A stretch of 64,000 bases of DNA from Pseudomonas alliivorans. Its GTDB lineage: Bacteria > Pseudomonadota > Gammaproteobacteria > Pseudomonadales > Pseudomonadaceae. This document shows, piece after piece, positions 17,038-25,923 of the stretch. The translations under genes were made by a program, and so were the position numbers. The stretch's first letter is position 1. Each line of letters starts with the position of its first letter. The stretch spans positions 124,001 through 188,000 of the forward strand of contig NZ_JAFFZW010000008.1 in the NCBI RefSeq assembly GCF_017826695.1, written 5' to 3'. The notes under the pieces were generated by a model. The model was given only the letters and a program-made list of their open reading frames with translations, was not told the origin of the DNA and made no database searches.

Positions 17038-18378
17038 TCATTTGACGGTTTCAGGGCGCACGTGACGGGCCGCGAACATCAACGCGCCGGACAGGAAGCA
17101 AGGCAGCGCGCCGAAGTACAGCGCCGAAGTCTGCCAGTCGCCGCCTGCGCTCAGCACCGACGTGGCACCGAAACCCGCGACCACAGCACCGATAGGTCCC
17201 ATGGCATGGATGATTGCGCCGCCGGTGGCGCGGATGCTGGTGGGAAAACTTTCACTGATGAAGAACAGCGCTGCCGAGTAAGGCCCGATCAGGAAGAACA
17301 GACCCAGGCTGTACAGCCCGACGACCACCGGCATGTTGCTCGGCCCATAGAGCATGCCCGCAAACGCCAGACCTCCGAGCATCCAGCCCAGACCGATCAC
17401 GTTGCGGCGGCCGATCTTGTCGCCCATCCAGCCGTGGCTCAGGTAGCCGCAGTAACCGACCAGGTTGGATAGCACCAGAATGATCAGCGAGTTTTCGAAC
17501 GAGATGTGGTGCACGCTGACGATCACCGTTGTGCCCAGCACGCTGAACACCTGAATCGCCGCCCAGTTGAGCAGAATCGCTGCGCCGATAACCAGCGTTG
17601 CGCGCAGCGAGGTGCCCCGAAACGCCGCCCCAAGGCCTGCCTTGCTGTGTTCGTCGTAATCGACGCCATAGGTATGCGCCACGGCCTGCGCCTGGCTGAC
17701 CTCACCCTTTTTTCGCAGTTGCGTGATGCGCTGATGGATCTGGAACTGCGGGCTCTCCTTGAGCTTGCGCGCCATGATCGCAATGATGATGGCCGGAATG
17801 GCAGCAAACACGAAGCAACCCTGCCAGCCGATGATCGGCAACAGCACCGCCGTCAGGCCCGCCGCGATCAACGCGCCGACCGGCCAGCCGCCCTGCACGA
17901 GGCTGTAGATGAAGCCGCGGCGCTTGGCAAGACGCGGGTCATCGGACGCCGCATAGATTTCACTCAGGTAGGTCGCGTTGACCGTCTCTTCCGCGTAACC
18001 CAGGCCGCCCAGCGAACGGATCAGGATCAGCGGCGACTTGCCCCACGATCCACCAATGGCCGTAAGCGCCGAACAGATCGCCGATCCGCTTACGGTAAAC
18101 ATGATGCCCACACGCCGTCCCAGGCGATCCACCAACGGGCCGATGGCCAGCGCCACCACGGCGGTACCGACCGCGACCCAGGTCGCGATCTCGGCCTGCT
18201 CCACTTCACTCCAGGAAAAGTGCCGCCCGATCTCGGGCAGCAGGGTCCCGAACAGAATGAAGTCGTATACCGCAAACACCCACGCAAAAAAGGCTATCCA
18301 TGTGGCGAAGCGAACTTGCTCCGGCGTCAACTGCTCTGGCTTCCAGCCGGTCAGGTCAAGCTTGTTGTATATGGACAT
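17038..18378 (-). CDS. Major facilitator superfamily permease
   Basis: A 446-residue transporter with twelve predicted membrane helices and a central cytoplasmic loop (ITQLRKKGEVSQAQAVAHTY). The MFS signature between helices 2 and 3 appears as GPLVDRLGRRVG, and a second copy as GWMGDKIGRRNVIG in the C-terminal half. It belongs to the metabolite:proton symporter type. It sits between the imidase-like gene (27 nt upstream) and SDR 2 (4-bp overlap with its longer frame), so it most likely imports the substrate of this pathway. The substrate is not determined by sequence. Confidence 0.85.
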   Translation of the reverse strand: MSIYNKLDLTGWKPEQLTPEQVRFATWIAFFAWVFAVYDFILFGTLLPEIGRHFSWSEVEQAEIATWVAVGTAVVALAIGPLVDRLGRRVGIMFTVSGSAICSALTAIGGSWGKSPLILIRSLGGLGYAEETVNATYLSEIYAASDDPRLAKRRGFIYSLVQGGWPVGALIAAGLTAVLLPIIGWQGCFVFAAIPAIIIAIMARKLKESPQFQIHQRITQLRKKGEVSQAQAVAHTYGVDYDEHSKAGLGAAFRGTSLRATLVIGAAILLNWAAIQVFSVLGTTVIVSVHHISFENSLIILVLSNLVGYCGYLSHGWMGDKIGRRNVIGLGWMLGGLAFAGMLYGPSNMPVVVGLYSLGLFFLIGPYSAALFFISESFPTSIRATGGAIIHAMGPIGAVVAGFGATSVLSAGGDWQTSALYFGALPCFLSGALMFAARHVRPETVK

Positions 18379-18405
18379 GAGTGATGCCTCGGACAGGGCT
18401 GTGAA

Positions 18406-19287
18406 TCAACGGTTACGTGGGTTGCGACGCACGAAGTCGTCGGCGATCTCGTCGAAGGTGACGAATTTGACGCCCGCATGGCTCTGGATATGCTCGATCA
18501 GGCGCTCAAGCATCAGCAGCACCTGTGGGCGTCCAGACACATCGGGGTGGATGGTCATGGTGAACACCGCGTGTTCGTGCTCGCGGTACACCCAGTCGAA
18601 CTGATCGCGCCACATTTCTTCCAGGTGGCGCGGGTTGACGAAGCCATGGCTGTTGGGGGCTTTCTTGATGAACATCATGGGCGGCAGGTCATCGAGGTAC
18701 CAGTTGGCCGGAATCTCTACCAGGTCGGTTTCTTCACCACGCACCAGAGGTTTCATCCAGGTGTCGGGGTGCTGGCTGTAATCGATCTTGGTCCATTTGT
18801 CGCCCACGCGAACGTAGTACGGGTGGAAGTCGTTGTGCATCAGGCTGTGGTCGTACTTGATGCCCTTCTTGAGCAACAGCTCATTGGTGACGTTACTGAA
18901 CTCCCACCATGGCGCGACATAACCGGTCGGACGTTTACCGGTAACCTGCATGATCAGGTCGATCGACTTGTCGAGGACGATTTCTTCCTGCTCCGGTGTC
19001 ATCGCAATCGGGTTTTCATGGCTGTAGCCGTGCACACCGATTTCATGACCCGCATCGGCCACCGCCTTCATCTGCTCGGGGAAGGTTTCCATGGAGTGGC
19101 CTGGAATGAACCAGGTGGTACGCAGCCCGTAACGCTCGAACAACTTGAGCAGGCGTGGCGCACCGATTTCGCCCGCGAACAGGCCGCGCGAGATATCGTC
19201 GGGCGAATCTTCACCGCCATAAGAGCCCAGCCAGCCCGCGACAGCATCCACGTCCACACCAAACGCACACAGAATTTCTTTAGCCAT
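18406..19287 (-). CDS. Polysaccharide-deacetylase-fold hydrolase of the cyclic imidase / HpPgdA type
   Basis: A 293-residue metal-dependent hydrolase. The start at 19287 (MAKEILCAFGVDVDAV) follows AGGAG and matches the family start. The NodB-like fold has its metal ligands in GVDVD and in HGYSHENP (His-x3-His); YVAPWWEF and PANWYLDDLPPMMFIKK are strongly family-specific. The same family includes H. pylori peptidoglycan deacetylase HP0310 and the cyclic imide hydrolase of Pseudomonas putida YZ-26, both of this length. There is no signal peptide, and neighbours are an amidase, a permease and SDRs, so an imide ring-opening role in the cytoplasm fits better than wall modification (inference). Confidence 0.82.
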   Translation of the reverse strand: MAKEILCAFGVDVDAVAGWLGSYGGEDSPDDISRGLFAGEIGAPRLLKLFERYGLRTTWFIPGHSMETFPEQMKAVADAGHEIGVHGYSHENPIAMTPEQEEIVLDKSIDLIMQVTGKRPTGYVAPWWEFSNVTNELLLKKGIKYDHSLMHNDFHPYYVRVGDKWTKIDYSQHPDTWMKPLVRGEETDLVEIPANWYLDDLPPMMFIKKAPNSHGFVNPRHLEEMWRDQFDWVYREHEHAVFTMTIHPDVSGRPQVLLMLERLIEHIQSHAGVKFVTFDEIADDFVRRNPRNR

Positions 19288-19374
19288 TGTTGTTTCTCCT
19301 GCTGGTTGATCGGACCGGTCCACCGAATGGAGCCAGGTCACCGGTCAGTCGTTGATAGGGTGTTCAAGCGATGT

Positions 19375-20754
19375 TCATGAGGGTTTCAGCAGCGCTTCTA
19401 CCGCCAGCGCCGCGCGCAACAGCCGGGCGTCCTCTCCTGCTGGCGCGCTGAGCAGCAGCCCGGTGGGCAGACCGCAGGCGTCGAAGCCGCTGGGCAGCGA
19501 AACGCCGGGCATGTTGAGCAGGCTGCCGGGCATGGTCAGGCGCAGCGTTGCAAGGTTGGTCTGGATGAAGAGCTCGTTGTCAGCCAGCAAAGGTGCCAAC
19601 GGCGGCGCGACATGGGCGACGCTCGGGGTGATGAGCAGCGCGCCGTCCAGTTCGAGGGTCAGCCGCTCCTGCAAGCGCTCGCGGGCGGCGTACAAATTGA
19701 TCAGCAGACTGGCAGGCATGTGCCGGGCAGCCTCAAGGCGCATGCGAACGCGCGGATCAAGGTCGACGGCCGCGTCGCTGTCGAGCAATGGCTGATGCAG
19801 GGCAAACGCCTCCGCCGCGCCCAGCCAGCCGCTGTGCTGGATCAGGTGCAGGGTGGCTTGAAAGGCTTCGCAAGGGCGCATTTCGACCAGCGCACCGGCA
19901 ACGCGTAGCGCCTCGACAGCGCGCAGCAGATTGTCGCGCACTGCCGGTTCGACACGTGTGTCGTCCAGCACCGTCTGATCGACGATGAATTGCTGACCGG
20001 CCAGACTGCGCGGCACGTGCGAAGTCGGCTTGCTGCGTGCGCACAGCAGGTCGTCGATCACCAGCACATCCCGAACACTTCGGGTCAGCGGCCCGACACT
20101 GTCCAGCGTGATTGCCAGCGGGAACACGCCATCGCGGCTGTAACGGCGACTGGTACTGCGAAAACCCACCAGACCGTTGAGTGCCGCGGGAATGCGAATC
20201 GAGCCTGCGGTGTCGGTGCCCATCGCAATCGGCACGATGCCCGCTGCGACCGCAACCCCTGAGCCTGATGACGAGCCACCAGGAATCCGTGGCGAATCGT
20301 CGCCGAGCGGATTGACCGGCGTGCCGAAATGCGGATTGAGACCGAGCCCGGAATACGCAAACTCACTGAGGTTGGTCTTGCCCACACTGACCATGCCGGA
20401 GCGGGCCAGCAGCCCGACGCTTGGCGCATCCAGGCAAGCGGCGCTGACCTGTCGGCGGATCGCAGAACCGGCCGTGGTCACGGAGCCCGCCACATCGAAC
20501 AGGTCTTTCCACGCCAGCGGAACGCCATCGAACGGGCCGAGCGGTTGACCCTGCTTCCAGCGGGCGGCCGACGCTTCGGCCTCGCGACGGGCGCGTTCTT
20601 CACTCATGGAAATGAAGACGTGATCAACCTGACCGGCGCGATGCAGGGCCTGCTCCAGGGCTTGCACAGGATTGTTTCGTCCCTTGGCGAAGTCTTCGGC
20701 CAGTGCGCAGGCATCGAGCGTTGTTCCGGAGGCGGTGGTGTCCATCATCGACAT
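19375..20754 (-). CDS. Amidase-signature hydrolase, possible half-amidase
   Basis: A 459-residue member of the amidase signature family. The Ser-cisSer-Lys triad is visible: Lys in VPLAWKDLFD (about residue 88), cis-Ser in GGSSSGSGVAVAAG and the nucleophile Ser in GTDTAGSIRIP. It is cytoplasmic with no signal. The start at 20754 has AAGG 7 nt upstream. It is the first gene of the minus-strand set and is preceded by a palindrome shared with the divergent GntR gene. If the next gene opens cyclic imides, this amidase would hydrolyse the resulting half-amide to a dicarboxylate plus ammonia (inference). It could instead be an allophanate hydrolase-like or nonspecific amidase. Confidence 0.83.
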   Translation of the reverse strand: MSMMDTTASGTTLDACALAEDFAKGRNNPVQALEQALHRAGQVDHVFISMSEERARREAEASAARWKQGQPLGPFDGVPLAWKDLFDVAGSVTTAGSAIRRQVSAACLDAPSVGLLARSGMVSVGKTNLSEFAYSGLGLNPHFGTPVNPLGDDSPRIPGGSSSGSGVAVAAGIVPIAMGTDTAGSIRIPAALNGLVGFRSTSRRYSRDGVFPLAITLDSVGPLTRSVRDVLVIDDLLCARSKPTSHVPRSLAGQQFIVDQTVLDDTRVEPAVRDNLLRAVEALRVAGALVEMRPCEAFQATLHLIQHSGWLGAAEAFALHQPLLDSDAAVDLDPRVRMRLEAARHMPASLLINLYAARERLQERLTLELDGALLITPSVAHVAPPLAPLLADNELFIQTNLATLRLTMPGSLLNMPGVSLPSGFDACGLPTGLLLSAPAGEDARLLRAALAVEALLKPS

Positions 20755-20767
20755 GGCAGACCTTCAA

Positions 20768-20794
20768 AATGTACTTATTAATAAAATGTACATT
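20768..20794 (-). promoter_or_regulatory. GntR-type operator 1 (amidase side)
   Basis: Perfect 7-bp arms AATGTAC and GTACATT, separated by 13 nt with an AT-rich dyad TTATTAATAA. It lies 14 nt upstream of the amidase start and shares its half-sites with the operator at 20958-20983. Confidence 0.72.
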
Positions 20795-20957
20795 TAATAA
20801 AGGCAGAATCCATGCCAGTCTGGGACTCATGGCCCGCTGAAACGGCCGCGTCAAGCGCTTGAATGCGCCAAGAACATTGGATTAGAAACCTTTCATTGTC
20901 GGCACACACAGTGAGTCGATGGCATGCAGGGCCTTTGGTCGGCTGTCACAATGAAAT

Positions 20958-20983
20958 AATGTATCTTTTATAAAAGGTACATT
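20958..20983 (+). promoter_or_regulatory. GntR-type operator 2 (regulator side)
   Basis: A 26-bp palindrome, arms AATGTAT and GTACATT around CTTTTATAAAAG; one mismatched pair only. It lies 28 nt upstream of the chosen start of the GntR gene. Same half-site as operator 1, so one regulator probably controls both directions. Confidence 0.72.
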
Positions 20984-21010
20984 TTAGTGCAGATAGGTAA
21001 CGGTGGCCCC

Positions 21011-22090
21011 ATGAGTGAGCATGCGGATGTACCTCAAGGTGACAGTGGCGCATCTGTGCGAGAATTGTTCGTCAGCCGTCAGAAGTGTAAGAAAGCGATG
21101 TCAGATGAGGACCCGCGTACCGCCTCGCGTTACGCCACGATCCGTGAAGTGTTACGCAACGCCATCCTCACGGGTGCGGTCGCCAATGGACTGGTATTGC
21201 TCGAAGCGCCGTTGGCAGAACTGTTTGGCACCAGCCGCGTTCCAGTGCGCAAGGCGCTCAACCTGCTGCACGATGAAGGGCTGATCACCCGGTTCGACGG
21301 GCGCGGTTATCTGGTCAACCCGGAAGGCGGCTCGATCGAACCCTTGCGCCTGAGCCTGAGCCACAAACAGTTCGGGCTGGACAGCAGCGAAGAGCTGGTA
21401 GACACCCGCCCGCTGGGTGAGCGCATCCATGACGAAATCGGTGCGGCGCTGTCGGCGTGTATCGCTTTTGGTCATTACCGTCTGGATGAACAGAGCGCAG
21501 CCGAGCACTTCGGGGTCAGCCGCGCCGTTGTTCGTGAGGCGCTGATGCGCCTGCGTGATCGCGGGCTGGTGGAAAAAGAACCTTATTCCCAATGGTTGGC
21601 CGGGCCGCTGACGGCGCGTGAAGTGACCGACGATTATGAGCTGCGCGCCTGTCTGGAACCCGAAGCCTTGCGCCAGACCGGACCGCATCTGAGTCGCGAG
21701 CTTCTGGAAAGCATGCTGGCCAGAATCATCGCGGCGCAGAATGCTGAAAGCTGCAGTCTGGAACAGATCGAGCAACTGGAAGAGGACCTGCATCAACAGT
21801 GTCTGGCGGGCCTGCAGAATCGCAAGATCGCCACCCTGATCAGCCAGGCGCAGAGCCCGATGATCATCAACCGGATCTTCTACCGGCTGCTGGACATCGG
21901 TGCCGATGAAGCCATGCTCGCCGAACACCGAATGATCCTCGAACTGCTGCTGCACGGTGCCTTCGACGCCGCCGCGCTGAATCTCAAGGAACACCTGCAT
22001 CGCGCCAGACAACGCATGCTTCAGCGCTTGAAAGTGTTATCGGTACTGCCTGAGCAGGAAGTACCGGGGTATCTGACGCGGTTGAGTTGA
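21011..22090 (+). CDS. GntR/FCD regulator with two winged-helix domains
   Basis: A 359-residue regulator. A first GntR winged helix covers residues ~40-102 (LAELFGTSRVPVRKALNLL, then GLITRFDGRGYLV). A second, complete one covers ~135-195 (AAEHFGVSRAVVREALMRL, then RGLVEKEP). An FCD effector domain follows (~203-345). Ordinary FadR/FCD proteins have one winged helix and ~230-250 residues, so this is a tandem-headed form. The start is uncertain: GTG 20987, ATG 21011 or ATG 21098; the domains fit all three. It is divergent from the amidase gene, with two matching palindromes between, and so is the likely local repressor or activator of the catabolic genes and of itself. Confidence 0.85.
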   Translation: MSEHADVPQGDSGASVRELFVSRQKCKKAMSDEDPRTASRYATIREVLRNAILTGAVANGLVLLEAPLAELFGTSRVPVRKALNLLHDEGLITRFDGRGYLVNPEGGSIEPLRLSLSHKQFGLDSSEELVDTRPLGERIHDEIGAALSACIAFGHYRLDEQSAAEHFGVSRAVVREALMRLRDRGLVEKEPYSQWLAGPLTAREVTDDYELRACLEPEALRQTGPHLSRELLESMLARIIAAQNAESCSLEQIEQLEEDLHQQCLAGLQNRKIATLISQAQSPMIINRIFYRLLDIGADEAMLAEHRMILELLLHGAFDAAALNLKEHLHRARQRMLQRLKVLSVLPEQEVPGYLTRLS

Positions 22091-22156
22091 TCAGCATTCA
22101 TTCCGAAAGGTAGCTTGAACCCTGCACCTGGCTCACTGAATCCTCGGTCTGGGCCA

Positions 22157-22276
22157 TGTATGACGCAGAGCGCCACGGCTGCATGTCCACGCGGAGCGGC
22201 ATGGGCACGAGGCAGGATCGTTCCACGCCTGCGTGGTATTGCCGCACAGGACGCCCCGCGTCCGCTCTCGACGATG
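22157..22276. repeat. Dispersed palindromic repeat, copy B
   Basis: Contains CACGCGGAGC and ATGGGCACGAG (shared with copy C) and a hairpin arm pair CCACGC/GCGTGG. It occupies most of the 189-nt gap between two convergent genes and may act as a transcription barrier. Confidence 0.5.
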
Positions 22277-22279
22277 ACG

Positions 22280-22702
22280 CTACTTGCGGATCACCTCTCC
22301 ACGCAGCGCAGCAAGTCGGGCGATGAAGCGGTTTTGCACCGGCACCGGGACTTTTTCGGTGTCCATGGCGGCGATCAGGTTTTCGACCAGCGCGTTGAAA
22401 TCGCTCGGGCTGAGGTTCTGCCCCTTGTGGGATTCGGCCAGACTGTCGCCGGTGTAGGTGCAGGGACCGTCGGCTATCACACAGAACTTGTCGACCAGCC
22501 GGTCGCGCAGCAGCACGATATTGACCCTTTTGAAGCGCTCGACAATCCGGTCATCTCTGGCAGCATTCAGGAGCATGCCTTCGACGATCCGCTGGATGCC
22601 CGCGCGCTGACCCAGATCCTGATAAAGGCTGTCATCCTTGACCTGCTTTTGAGCACACCCGACCATCAAGGCCAGCATCAGACACATCACCAAACGCATC
22701 AT
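22280..22702 (-). CDS. Globin-like lipoprotein (truncated haemoglobin family)
   Basis: A 140-residue protein with a lipoprotein signal (LMLALMVGC, acylated Cys at residue 16) and a bacterial globin-like domain starting SLYQDLGQRAGIQRIVEGML, as in group 1 truncated haemoglobins. A VDKFCVIADGPCTYTGDSLAESHKG segment carries the His of SHKG as a candidate proximal haem ligand and two Cys that could form a disulphide in the periplasm. It starts on the stop of the DUF3034 gene, so translation is coupled. Membrane-anchored periplasmic location is predicted; haem binding is family-based inference. Confidence 0.78.
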   Translation of the reverse strand: MMRLVMCLMLALMVGCAQKQVKDDSLYQDLGQRAGIQRIVEGMLLNAARDDRIVERFKRVNIVLLRDRLVDKFCVIADGPCTYTGDSLAESHKGQNLSPSDFNALVENLIAAMDTEKVPVPVQNRFIARLAALRGEVIRK

Positions 22703-23565
22703 CAGAAACTCCCCTGAACGGACAGATAGGTGCCGTTCTGGTTGTCCAGCGTGGCGATTTCACCCAGGCGGGCGTAAGCCAGCACCACTGACAGGTGCTT
22801 GTTGGGGAAGTAACCGAGGAACACATCCGCCCAGTCGCTTTCGCCCGCAAACGACAGATTGTCGGGTTTCTCGCGGTACTCCACGCCCATGGCCCAGCGC
22901 GGGTTGAACAGCACCGCCACCGACCCTTCCTTGAGCAGGCTGCGCGTATCACGCCGGTCACCACCGAACCCCAACAGTCCGGTTTCGTTGGCGCGGCTGT
23001 AACGCACGCCGCCGTTGACCACCACGTTGTAGCCAAACGCTGCGCCCATGAACAGGCGGCTGGCCGTTAGATAACCTTCGACGTCAGCGTCACGCTGCGC
23101 GCCGACCAGACTCGGAATCAGGAAATCGTTCTGGTGCTTGTACTGCACGCCCAGCGACACCTGCGGAAGGCTGTCGTAAATCAGATCTCCGAACAGCCGC
23201 ACCTTGACGCCAAATACGTCCTGGCTGAGGTTGTCATCCGGCAGGCTCAGCTTGTGCTGCAACGGGCTGATATCGAAGCGCTGATGCGCGTAGGACAGTT
23301 CAACGCGGTTGCCGTAAGCAACGGCAAGCCCCGCCACATCCAGGTTGTAATCCGGAAGATTGATGTGCGTGGCAAATGCTGTCGCGCCCCACTCGCCCTG
23401 CTCGCTGTAGCCGGTGATCACTGCCCAGGGCGTGATGCCGCCGCCTGCGCTGCCTTCGATGTTACTGGCACCGCCCGTGGCAATCAGACGACCGTTGTCG
23501 GCCAGGGCAGGAAGCGCCGCAGCGCCCAACAGACAACCCAACATCAGCGATATTTTGTAGGACAT
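22702..23565 (-). CDS. DUF3034-family envelope protein
   Basis: A 287-residue protein with a signal peptide (MLGCLLGAAALPALA) and a mature region beginning NGRLIATGGASNIEGSAGGG, typical of DUF3034. The alternating hydrophobic/polar pattern with many aromatic residues and the terminal Phe (YLSVQGSF) suggest an outer-membrane beta-barrel (inference). Function unknown. It lies 3 nt after the GGDEF-EAL gene and overlaps the globin-like lipoprotein gene, within a four-gene unit. Confidence 0.8.
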   Translation of the reverse strand: MSYKISLMLGCLLGAAALPALADNGRLIATGGASNIEGSAGGGITPWAVITGYSEQGEWGATAFATHINLPDYNLDVAGLAVAYGNRVELSYAHQRFDISPLQHKLSLPDDNLSQDVFGVKVRLFGDLIYDSLPQVSLGVQYKHQNDFLIPSLVGAQRDADVEGYLTASRLFMGAAFGYNVVVNGGVRYSRANETGLLGFGGDRRDTRSLLKEGSVAVLFNPRWAMGVEYREKPDNLSFAGESDWADVFLGYFPNKHLSVVLAYARLGEIATLDNQNGTYLSVQGSF

Positions 23566-23568
23566 GGC

Positions 23569-25923
23569 TCAATTCACCATCAGACCGGGTAATTCGTCGG
23601 TTTTAACGATCCATGTCTCGAACGCAGTGGCGGTCAGCGGCCTGCTGATCAGGTAACCCTGCGCGGTATCGCAGTGCCAGCGACGGAGCAGGTCCAGGCT
23701 GTGTTGATATTCCACGCCCTCTGCCACGACTTTGAGCCCCAGGTTGTGGCTCATTTCAATGGTCGAACGCACGATCACCGCGTCTTCACTGGTCTCATCC
23801 AGATCGCGCACGAACGATTGGTCGATTTTCAGTTCCTGCACCGGCAGACGTTTAAGGTGCGCCAACGACGAATAGCCGGTGCCGAAATCGTCGATCGACA
23901 GGCTGATGCCACAGTCACGCAGCTTGTGCAGCACCACCAGCGCTTTTTCCGGCTGGCTCATGATTGCGCTTTCAGTAATTTCGAACACCAGTTGCTCGGC
24001 CGGCACGCCGTACTGTTTGAGCAGACCGACAACAAATCCGGCCAGGTCCTCACCCAACAGGTCATCGGCAGAAATGTTCACTGACACCTGCAACACCAGG
24101 CCCCGCTTGCGCCACTCGGCCAGTTGACGCATGGCCTCTTCAATGACCCAGTTGGTCAGCAGATGGATACTGCCGGTCCGCTCGGCCAGCGCGATGAATT
24201 CAGCTGGCGAGACATTGCCGAATTGCGGATGACTCCAGCGCAACAGGGCTTCGGCCTGGCGCACCGTTCCCTGACGAATATCCAGCTTGGGCTGGTAATG
24301 CAGCATCAGTTCGCCGTTGTACGGAGCCTTGCGCAGATCACGAATCAGGCTGATCTGACGCTGGTGCGCCAGGTCGCGACCGTCCTGATAGATTTGCAGC
24401 CGTCCCGGCAGGAACGCGGCGTCCTTGCGCGCGATGGCCGCGCGATTGACCAGTTCCTGGGCCGAGTTGCCGTTTTCCGGGTAGACCGTGATGCCGATGC
24501 AGCACTCGAGCGCAATGTCGTGATTGTCGATTCGCTGCGGCTCGCTGAGCAGCCGTTGCAGAGCATCGCCCGTCGCTACCGCGCCGTCGCTGGTGGTCTG
24601 ATCGAGCAACAACAGGAATTCGTTGGCCGACAGTCGGGCAACGGTATCACCGGCGCGCAGTGTGCTTTGCAGACGCTGGCCGACTTGAAGCAACAGCTGC
24701 TCGACGCCTTCGGCACCGGAGCTTTCGTTGATCGCGCCGAGGTTTTCAATGCTCAGGTACAAGAGCGCCACTGCACGCTCGGCAGCGATGGCGCTGCCCA
24801 GCCGCTCCATTACCAGCGCCCGGTTGGGCAGGCCGGTCAGGTTATCGTGCAGCGCGTTGTGCGCCAGTTGCCCTTCACGCACCGCAATACCGTGCTGCAT
24901 GGTGTTGATGGCGTCGGCCAGCATGCCGAGTTCATCCGTGCGGGCCATGTTGACCGGGGTCTCGTAATCGCCGTCACCGATCCGCTTGGCTGCGATCGCC
25001 AGCTCACGCACCGGGAGCGAGACACTGCGCGCCAGTGCCAGAGTGCCGATCAGCGAGGCCAGCAGCGCCGCCATGGAAATCCAGAAAATCTTCTCGTCCA
25101 GCGGCGCGAAGGCCTGCAGGGCTTTGTCCAGCGGGCTTTGCAGCAGGGCCAGGACCTGTCCGTCGCCGCCATTGCCCGTGTTGGCAAGCATCAGGGTCTG
25201 GCTGAGAAAATTCAGGTTGGACTGTTCGGTGACGCGCATCTGTCCGCCAGAGGAACTGCGCATCAGGTCAATCAGACCGGCATGCAGGGCTTCGGGCTGA
25301 GTACTGATCAGGCTGCCAGCCTTGCCGTTCTCAATGGTCAGAAACGACACTTCCAGACCGCTGAGCGAGCGCAGCTCTTCAGCGATGTCGCTGTCGATGG
25401 AAAATCCCATCACCACCCGACCAATTGGCAGGGGGGCCAGCACTGTGCTCTCGACCAGCAGATGCGGCGTACCACCTCCGGGCACGATCAGCACCGACTG
25501 GCCGGCGCGTTTGGCGGTACGCAGCGCCTGGTCATAAACGAATCGGGAGCCCTCGGGCACCTCGGGCACGGTACTGGCTATCACCACACCGTCCATACCC
25601 AGCAGAAACATGTCGCTCGCGTTGATGCGCTTGCCGTGGTTGAGCAACACCGAACGGATGGTCGAAGAGTCGGAACTGGCAACGGCATCGCGAAAACCGA
25701 AGTCGGCAGACAGCAGTTGCACCGCATCGCGCAGGCGTTTGCCGCGCAAATCGATCAGCCGCTCGAACACCCGGCTACCCACTTCCAGTTGAGCCTGAGC
25801 CTGAGTGCGCACTGCGTCGCCGGTCGCCACCTTGACCGCGAAGTACACCGCAAAGACCACGATCAGCAACAGGGCAATCAAGACCCCGGCGATGCGCGCC
25901 TGAAAGCTGACTTTAAGGTTCAT
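23569..25923 (-). CDS. Membrane sensor with dCache, HAMP, degenerate GGDEF and EAL domains
   Basis: A 784-residue c-di-GMP enzyme. A first helix (~12-30) and a second (~278-298) flank a periplasmic double-Cache sensor; HAMP follows (~300-350), then GGDEF (~370-520) and EAL (~530-770). The GGDEF active motif reads SANEF, so cyclase activity is unlikely. The EAL motif EALLRW, the ITESAIM segment, DDFGTGYSSLAHLKRLP and VVAEGVE are intact, so phosphodiesterase activity is expected. It would lower c-di-GMP in response to a periplasmic signal. It overlaps the MauL-like gene by 4 bp; its neighbours are all envelope proteins, which may supply or bind the signal (inference). Confidence 0.9.
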   Translation of the reverse strand: MNLKVSFQARIAGVLIALLLIVVFAVYFAVKVATGDAVRTQAQAQLEVGSRVFERLIDLRGKRLRDAVQLLSADFGFRDAVASSDSSTIRSVLLNHGKRINASDMFLLGMDGVVIASTVPEVPEGSRFVYDQALRTAKRAGQSVLIVPGGGTPHLLVESTVLAPLPIGRVVMGFSIDSDIAEELRSLSGLEVSFLTIENGKAGSLISTQPEALHAGLIDLMRSSSGGQMRVTEQSNLNFLSQTLMLANTGNGGDGQVLALLQSPLDKALQAFAPLDEKIFWISMAALLASLIGTLALARSVSLPVRELAIAAKRIGDGDYETPVNMARTDELGMLADAINTMQHGIAVREGQLAHNALHDNLTGLPNRALVMERLGSAIAAERAVALLYLSIENLGAINESSGAEGVEQLLLQVGQRLQSTLRAGDTVARLSANEFLLLLDQTTSDGAVATGDALQRLLSEPQRIDNHDIALECCIGITVYPENGNSAQELVNRAAIARKDAAFLPGRLQIYQDGRDLAHQRQISLIRDLRKAPYNGELMLHYQPKLDIRQGTVRQAEALLRWSHPQFGNVSPAEFIALAERTGSIHLLTNWVIEEAMRQLAEWRKRGLVLQVSVNISADDLLGEDLAGFVVGLLKQYGVPAEQLVFEITESAIMSQPEKALVVLHKLRDCGISLSIDDFGTGYSSLAHLKRLPVQELKIDQSFVRDLDETSEDAVIVRSTIEMSHNLGLKVVAEGVEYQHSLDLLRRWHCDTAQGYLISRPLTATAFETWIVKTDELPGLMVN

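Noticed and set aside
18406..19287. Peptidoglycan deacetylase role for the NodB-fold protein
   Set aside because: The family contains such an enzyme, but there is no signal peptide and the neighbours are catabolic, so an imidase-type role is preferred. It is not excluded.
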